From Lactimicrobium massiliense (GTDB lineage Bacteria > Bacillota_I > Bacilli_A > Erysipelotrichales > Erysipelotrichaceae): a stretch of 64,000 bases of DNA. The stretch lies in the NCBI RefSeq assembly GCF_900343155.1, contig NZ_OUNG01000002.1:372001-436000 (forward strand), in the 5' to 3' direction. Both the position numbers and the translations under genes were made by a program. The notes under the pieces were generated by a model. The model searched no databases. It saw nothing but the letters and a program-made list of their open reading frames with translations, and was not told where the DNA came from. Below are positions 59,381-64,000 of this stretch, piece by piece. Each line of letters opens with the position of its first letter. Position 1 is the stretch's first letter.

Positions 59381-59560
59381 TTGTTCTGCACATAAGTCTC
59401 CCAAAAGTTAGTGCAGATGGGTATAGCAAGCGTCAGCAAGCTATACTGTGCTGCAACCGTATCTGAAGGAGACGAAAGTCTGAAAGCACACAAGCTTTTG
59501 GAAGCTCCATCTATAGTCCGGACGTAAGCGAGGACTTAGGTGGGGAGCTTCACGAATCTT
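59381..59560 (+). ncRNA. Probable omega-RNA scaffold and right end of the IS200/IS605 element
   Basis: 180 bases downstream of tnpB with several stems: AGTTAG/AAGC-type small ones, then an outer GAAGCTCC (59501-59508) / GGAGCTTC (59544-59551) with an inner AGTCC (59515-59519) / GGACT (59532-59536). The guide would be the flank after about 59553 (CGAATCTTAACGG...). The position matches known TnpB guide RNAs. Confidence 0.6.
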
Positions 59561-59670
59561 AACGGAATCTTAAGACTCATCCCTTGCGGCATCAGGAATA
59601 TGACAGTATGATCGCTCTTTGGATAACATGCTATGTTTGACAGACATAACCTGTGGAAGGAGGTTTGTAC

Positions 59671-61185
59671 ATGGCATATACAGATCTGATCTACCTGCTT
59701 TTATTTCTGCCATGCTGTGTATTGATCTATCATCTTTCTTCTGTGCGTTTCCGCAAGTATGTCCTGCTATTGTTCAGCTGGATGTATTTCATCCTGTGCA
59801 GTAAGAAACTCATCATTTATCTGTTAGCCACAACGTTGTTTGTCTACATCATGGGGCTTGTCATAGACAAGGCACCAAAGAAATCCAGAACAAGAAAAGC
59901 ATTGTTTCTATTAGGATTGACTGGATTGTTTGGTGCACTGCTCTATGTGAAATATACCAACTTCTTGATCCGGATTTTTAATGATCTCAGCCATGGTTCT
60001 GTTTCTGCACTAACCATTGCAGCACCGATTGGTATTTCGTTCTATACATTGGAAGCAGTGAGTTATCTGACAGAAGTTTACTGGGGCAGAGTGAAAGCAG
60101 ATCACAGTTTATGTTCTGTGGCACTGTTTCTGAGCTTTTTCCCGCAGACCATGGAAGGTCCGATTGCAAGGTATCAGGATACTGCATCACAGTTGACCAA
60201 AGGTGAAAATGTTCATCTTGCGGCACTGCAGGCAGGATGCGTACGGATCCTGTGGGGCTTGTTCAAGAAGATGGTGATTGCGGACAGGCTGAATACAGCC
60301 GTGAATGTTCTGTTTACCAACTATAACAGCTACACCGGTGCCATGACAGCGGTCTCTGGGATCTTCTATGCACTGCAGCTGTATATGGAGTTCTCTGGTG
60401 CTATGGATATTGTCATTGGTTCCGCCCAGATGTTTGGCATTACACTGCCAGAGAACTTCCGGCAGCCGTTCTTCTCACAGTCGGCAGCAGAGTTCTGGCG
60501 CAGATGGCACATTACCCTTGGCGTCTGGTGCAAGACCTATCTGTTCTATCCGGTAACGACATCCAAGCTCTGCATAAAGTGGAATAAGTTTGCTAAGAAG
60601 AAGTTTGGCAAATACATTACCAAAATCGGTATCTGTGCAATGTCATTAACACCTGTGTGGTTATTCAATGGCATCTGGCATGGACCGCAGATGAACTATA
60701 TCTTCTATGGCATTTACTACCTGGTGATTCTGATGATCGGGGAGATGCTGGAACCAGTCAAGAAAGCATTCTATGCAAAGACTGGCTTCAACAAGAACAA
60801 TGTATTCTGGCATACGTTCCGCATTCTGCGTACATGGGTGATTCTCTTTACTGGTGAAATGTTCTTCCGTGCCAATGGGCTAAGAGCCGGTCTTAATATG
60901 TTCAAGCGGATCTTTCAGAACTTCCAGCTTTCAGCATTATGGAATGGCGGATTGATGTCACTGAATCTGGATCATCATGACTATCTGGTGATTGTGATCG
61001 GCATTCTGCTTGTGCTGATCTATGACATCCTGCAGGAAAATGGTGTCAATGTGTATGACGTTCTAAGCAGACAGAAGACACCGGTGCGCTGGGCATGTGT
61101 GTATCTGTTATTCTTTGCGATTGTGATCTTAGGTGCCTATGGCACTGGCTATGATAAGGTGAGTCTAATCTATGCAGGATTCTGA
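59671..61185 (+). CDS. MBOAT-family membrane O-acyltransferase (AlgI/DltB-like)
   Basis: 504-residue polytopic membrane acyltransferase with about ten or more helices. Conserved features: YVKYTNFLIRIFN, APIGISFYTLEAVSYLTEVYWG, FLSFFPQTMEGPIARYQD, FWRRWHITLGVW and the invariant histidine His337 in FNGIWHGPQMNY. Such enzymes move acyl (often acetyl) groups from a cytoplasmic donor to extracellular polysaccharide or teichoic acid. Start at 59671 after AGGAGG. The next gene overlaps by 14 bases and encodes an SGNH-type partner. The rhamnose/galactofuranose genes in the window point to a glycan substrate, by inference. Confidence 0.87.
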   Translation: MAYTDLIYLLLFLPCCVLIYHLSSVRFRKYVLLLFSWMYFILCSKKLIIYLLATTLFVYIMGLVIDKAPKKSRTRKALFLLGLTGLFGALLYVKYTNFLIRIFNDLSHGSVSALTIAAPIGISFYTLEAVSYLTEVYWGRVKADHSLCSVALFLSFFPQTMEGPIARYQDTASQLTKGENVHLAALQAGCVRILWGLFKKMVIADRLNTAVNVLFTNYNSYTGAMTAVSGIFYALQLYMEFSGAMDIVIGSAQMFGITLPENFRQPFFSQSAAEFWRRWHITLGVWCKTYLFYPVTTSKLCIKWNKFAKKKFGKYITKIGICAMSLTPVWLFNGIWHGPQMNYIFYGIYYLVILMIGEMLEPVKKAFYAKTGFNKNNVFWHTFRILRTWVILFTGEMFFRANGLRAGLNMFKRIFQNFQLSALWNGGLMSLNLDHHDYLVIVIGILLVLIYDILQENGVNVYDVLSRQKTPVRWACVYLLFFAIVILGAYGTGYDKVSLIYAGF

Positions 61186-62170
61186 GAAGAAAAACAAGAA
61201 AAGAATCTGGCTGCGCTGTATCGCCTTCTTCCTGGTCCTTGGTGTGCTGCTGGATGTTGTGTCCAATGCATTTCTATACACGGCTGTCTCTACCAAAGAT
61301 GCGAAAATATTGAACCGCAATGCGGCTGAGACGGATCTCTTGTCACAGGATGAAGACAGCCTTGATGTGCTGATTATAGGAGACAGTGAAGCTTACTCTT
61401 CCTTTTCGCCACTGCAGATTTATCACGATACAGGCATTACTTCTTTTGTCGCATCACAGGGTGCCCAGACAATTGAAGAAATGAAGCATATGCTTACGGT
61501 TGCCTTAAGAACTCAGCATCCTAAGGTTGTCATCCTGGAGACAGATGCCATTTACCGCAGCTATGGTTCCGTCTCCGGCATAGAGTCTGTTCTGGAAGAA
61601 GGGCTGAACACTTTGTTCCCAGTGTTCCAGTATCACAACATCTGGAAGATGCTTGGTGAAAATGACTATGCAAAGTATTCATCCTGGAAAGGGTACTATC
61701 TCAATGGGGCTGTTGCACCATGCACCTCGTTGAGTTCCTATATGTCACCAATGGATCAGCAATATAAGATTCCCTGGCTGAATCAGCTTATTCTGGAGCA
61801 GATCAAGCAGGAAGTAGAAGATGCCGGTGCCCAGCTTGTTCTGGTCAGTGCACCGACACCGGTTAACTTCTCCATGGGAATGCATAACTATCTGAAGCAG
61901 CTTGCCGAAGACTGGGATATTACATATATTGACTTCAATGCAATTGTGGATGAGATTGGCATCGATTGGAACAAGGATACAAGAGATGCCGGCGATCACC
62001 TCAATGATTCCGGTGCATGGAAAGTTACAGACTACCTGATCAGTATCCTTGAAACCATGGATCTGCCTGACCACAGAGGTGATTCTGCTTACAGCAGCTG
62101 GGATGAGATGGCAGATGAGTTTCTGGAACAGGTGAATGCCAATATCAAGCAGATTAATTCACAGTCATGA
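61172..62170 (+). CDS. SGNH/DltD-AlgJ-like partner of the MBOAT acyltransferase
   Basis: 332-residue protein with one N-terminal membrane helix (WLRCIAFFLVLGVLLDVVSNAFL, about 13-35) and an extracellular SGNH-like domain. The nucleophile Ser72 is in LIIGDSEAYSSF and a candidate Asp/His pair lies in DTRDAGDHLNDSG (Asp272, His276). MBOAT plus SGNH-fold pairs (DltB/DltD, AlgI/AlgJ-X, PatA/PatB) carry out O-acylation outside the cell; this looks like another such pair. It overlaps the MBOAT gene by 14 bases and probably has coupled translation. Confidence 0.75.
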   Translation: MQDSEKKNKKRIWLRCIAFFLVLGVLLDVVSNAFLYTAVSTKDAKILNRNAAETDLLSQDEDSLDVLIIGDSEAYSSFSPLQIYHDTGITSFVASQGAQTIEEMKHMLTVALRTQHPKVVILETDAIYRSYGSVSGIESVLEEGLNTLFPVFQYHNIWKMLGENDYAKYSSWKGYYLNGAVAPCTSLSSYMSPMDQQYKIPWLNQLILEQIKQEVEDAGAQLVLVSAPTPVNFSMGMHNYLKQLAEDWDITYIDFNAIVDEIGIDWNKDTRDAGDHLNDSGAWKVTDYLISILETMDLPDHRGDSAYSSWDEMADEFLEQVNANIKQINSQS

Positions 62171-62336
62171 GGGTGAATGCGCTAGGATAGCACCAGATAG
62201 TGTGTATAACAGGAGCCACCAATGTGTGCTGCTGATTATTGCCGGAGTATGTAGATTTGAAGAAACTTGGAATGCTGAATGAAATACAATATGACATTTC
62301 CTTTACTGCTCATTACTAAAGTCTCTACTTGATCAG

Positions 62337-62460
62337 ATGAAATTTGGAATGGAATACAGCGCAGAAGAGTTTGCAGAGAACTGTTTACTTTTGATGAATT
62401 TCATGTTTTGACGTTAAAAAAATGAAATGTTTCATCTTTTTAACGTGAAAAAGATGAAAT
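62337..62460. repeat. 36-bp palindrome and ATGAAA/TTTCAT half-sites upstream of the ATPase gene
   Basis: 62411-62446 is a near-perfect palindrome: 17-base arms with one mismatch (62421/62436) and a 2-base centre, running from ACGTTAAAAA to TTTTTAACGT. Further ATGAAA or TTTCAT words lie at 62337-62342, 62394-62404 (ATGAA-T-TTCAT) and 62455-62460. It resembles a multi-site operator. The rest of the 62171-62533 gap shows no gene. Confidence 0.7.
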
Positions 62461-62533
62461 GATTCATAAAATGTGCGCATTGGAATGCCTAACAATGATA
62501 GAATGCAAATACAGAAAGTCAGAGGTGCCTGTG

Positions 62534-63832
62534 ATGATGTATCGAAAGTTTTATGAAGTGATCAGGAAGTGGGAAAGGGATCAGGAACAGAAGCCTTTGA
62601 TGGTGATTGGGGCAAGACAGGTTGGCAAGACGTGGCTGATGAAGAAGTTCTGTCAGGATGTGTATCATGACTATGTCTATATTAACTTAGAGGAGAGAAA
62701 TGATGTTGCTTCTGTGTTTGAAGGGAGTCTTGACCCTGAAATGATTCTGATGAAGATTTCGCAGTTGTTCGGCAGAACAGTTGATGAAAAGACACCTGTG
62801 TTCTTTGATGAAATACAGTGCTGTGAGCGCGCTGTGACTTCCATGAAGTATTTCTGTGAGTCAGAGAAGAATTATCGGATTCTTTGTGCGGGAAGTTTGT
62901 TAGGTGTAAAAATGCACCGCTTCCATAGTTCTTTTCCGGTTGGCAAGGTGCACATCGTGCAGATGTATCCTCTTGATTTTGAAGAGTTTCTGCTTGCGTG
63001 CGGTGAAGAGCTGCTGAGGGATGGCATTCGGAATGCGTATGTGCAAAAAGCACCCTTGGCACAGGGCATCCATGAGAAAGCACTTCATTTGTATCAGGAT
63101 TATCTGTATGTGGGTGGAATGCCGGAGGCTGTGCAGTCATATCTTGACCATGGTAAGAATGCGCTTGCGGTAGATTCTGTTATTTATGATAACCTGCAGC
63201 TTGCTTATCTTGCGGATATGACCAAGTATGTAACTTCACCGCAGGAGTCTGTCAAGATCACGCAGGTGTATCATTCTGTGCCCAGGCAGCTTGCGAAAGA
63301 GAATCCAAAGTTTCAATACAGTCGGGTTCGTTCTGGCGGCAACAGACGTGATTTCAGCGAGCCTCTGGATTGGCTGTATGCGTCAGGTATGGTCTATGCG
63401 GTACACAGCCTGCAGGCTCCTTTGCCGCCTTTGAAGAGCTATGAGGACGATAGCAGCTTTAAGATTTATTTATCGGATGTGGGGCTGCTGCGGCATATGT
63501 GTGGGCTGCATTATCGTGATTTGCTGATGGAAAGCCAGAATATTTATAAGGGAGCTTTGACAGAGAATTATGTGATTCAGCAGCTGAAAGCTGCTGGTAT
63601 CAAGATGTATTACTATAAGCCTTCACCAAGCATGGAGATTGATCTTATTCTGGATCATGCGGAACAGATTATTCCGGTAGAGATCAAGTCTGGGCGGCAT
63701 AAGCGCTCTACCAGCCTGCAGAATTACCGGAACAAGTATCATCCTGCCTTTGCAGTACACATATCTGCATTGAACTTTGGCTGGCAGGATGATTTGTTCT
63801 CTGTTCCGCTGTATGCGGCATGGTGCATATAG
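62534..63832 (+). CDS. AAA_14 / DUF4143 ATPase
   Basis: 432-residue P-loop protein. Walker A is MVIGARQVGKTWLMKKF (about 24-40), Walker B is TPVFFDEIQCCERA, and the sensor-like CAGSLLGVKM follows. The C-terminal DUF4143 domain shows LYQDYLYVGGMPEAVQSYL, KIYLSDVGLLRHM, GALTENYVIQQL and a PD-(D/E)xK-like MEIDLILD... IPVEIKSGRHKRSTSLQNY. Such proteins are common accessory genes of unclear function, possibly nuclease-type defence or mobility factors. The start at 62534 follows AGAGGTG. Confidence 0.85.
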   Translation: MMYRKFYEVIRKWERDQEQKPLMVIGARQVGKTWLMKKFCQDVYHDYVYINLEERNDVASVFEGSLDPEMILMKISQLFGRTVDEKTPVFFDEIQCCERAVTSMKYFCESEKNYRILCAGSLLGVKMHRFHSSFPVGKVHIVQMYPLDFEEFLLACGEELLRDGIRNAYVQKAPLAQGIHEKALHLYQDYLYVGGMPEAVQSYLDHGKNALAVDSVIYDNLQLAYLADMTKYVTSPQESVKITQVYHSVPRQLAKENPKFQYSRVRSGGNRRDFSEPLDWLYASGMVYAVHSLQAPLPPLKSYEDDSSFKIYLSDVGLLRHMCGLHYRDLLMESQNIYKGALTENYVIQQLKAAGIKMYYYKPSPSMEIDLILDHAEQIIPVEIKSGRHKRSTSLQNYRNKYHPAFAVHISALNFGWQDDLFSVPLYAAWCI

Positions 63833-63919
63833 TACAAAATCTTGTTTCTGATATGATTTTTCTGTTGAAGTTTTGGAAAATGGGGTATCATTGACCGGTA
63901 AAGCATAGGAGGGGGTTCT

Positions 63920-64000
63920 GTGGGTAAAGAAGTAAATACCGGTGGCGAGATGGTAAATCTGCCTGTGAATCATACTGAAAGCGATGATGAAATAGAAATT
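63920..64000 (+). CDS. Start of a gene cut by the window end
   Basis: GTG at 63920 with a strong AGGAGGGGG 5 bases upstream opens a frame that reads VGKEVNTGGEMVNLPVNHTE and continues acidic to the last base. Only 27 codons are visible, so no family can be named. A plausible promoter is TTGAAG near 63865 with TATCAT about 15 bases later. Confidence 0.55.
   Translation, partial: MGKEVNTGGEMVNLPVNHTESDDEIEI

Larger units (their letters stand above)
57433..59560. mobile_element. IS200/IS605-family element with divergent tnpA and tnpB
   Basis: tnpA (minus) and tnpB (plus) are divergent with about 60 bases between them, the IS605 arrangement. The right end is the hairpin-rich region after tnpB, closing with GAAGCTCC / GGAGCTTC (59501-59551). 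The left end is placed tentatively after TTGAT near 57428-57432, followed by the small palindrome GCGCTGCGC. No target duplication is expected for this family. Exact ends are uncertain. Confidence 0.7.

Overview
The window reads as the chromosome of a low-to-medium GC Bacillota, most likely an Erysipelotrichia-type gut anaerobe. Pointers are the RNA polymerase delta subunit (rpoE), the c-di-AMP receptor DarA, DUF951, DUF1934 and DUF1653 proteins, a cre site in front of a PTS permease, the MEP-pathway gene ispF, a bile-salt-hydrolase-type amidase, strong AGGAGG ribosome sites, and D-aspartate cell-wall genes. Species assignment is inference.

Layout. 0-5 kb: bile salt hydrolase, a GltS carrier co-transcribed with a TAXI-type binding lipoprotein, a PHP phosphoesterase and an RpiR regulator. 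5-9 kb: a Zn/Cd/Pb P-type ATPase behind a palindromic operator, a catalytically dead DD-carboxypeptidase homologue and a small holin-like membrane protein. 9-16 kb: asparagine synthase / ATP-grasp ligase / aspartate racemase, which together suggest a D-Asp/D-Asn peptidoglycan cross-bridge, then two tandem secreted NlpC/P60 hydrolases. 16-31 kb: housekeeping genes (dtd, folD, ychF, darA, cca, ispF, rpoE, fba), a purine permease plus phosphoribosyltransferase, a small type I toxin candidate, an orphan PTS EIIC and a LytTR regulator.

31.5-35.1 kb is an accessory island. The two 5'-truncated halves of an old IS200/IS605-type element (tnpB remnant with its omega-RNA end on the left, tnpA tail on the right) enclose an AbiEi/AbiEii toxin-antitoxin operon. 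Just beyond lies a probable ~180-nt structured RNA with three C-rich loops. 35-50 kb returns to core genes: RpiR, murA, rpmE, rpoD, prfA, prmC, glf and rmlABDC, with AlbA_2 (Schlafen-type) gene no. 1 and a MerR-methyltransferase fusion placed among them.

50-64 kb is again accessory: two more AlbA_2 genes with arrays of inverted and direct repeats, an intact IS66 element (53417-55916) with a perfect 8-bp target duplication inside the third AlbA_2 gene, an orphan HipA-like kinase, a complete IS200/IS605 element with divergent tnpA and tnpB, an MBOAT/SGNH surface-acylation pair, an AAA_14/DUF4143 ATPase with a 36-bp palindrome upstream, and a truncated gene at the window edge. Several genes (4315, 25114, 26936, 35560, 45201) have a good -10 box ending only 6-9 nt before the start codon, suggesting leaderless or near-leaderless mRNAs. 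No tRNA, rRNA or CRISPR array was seen.
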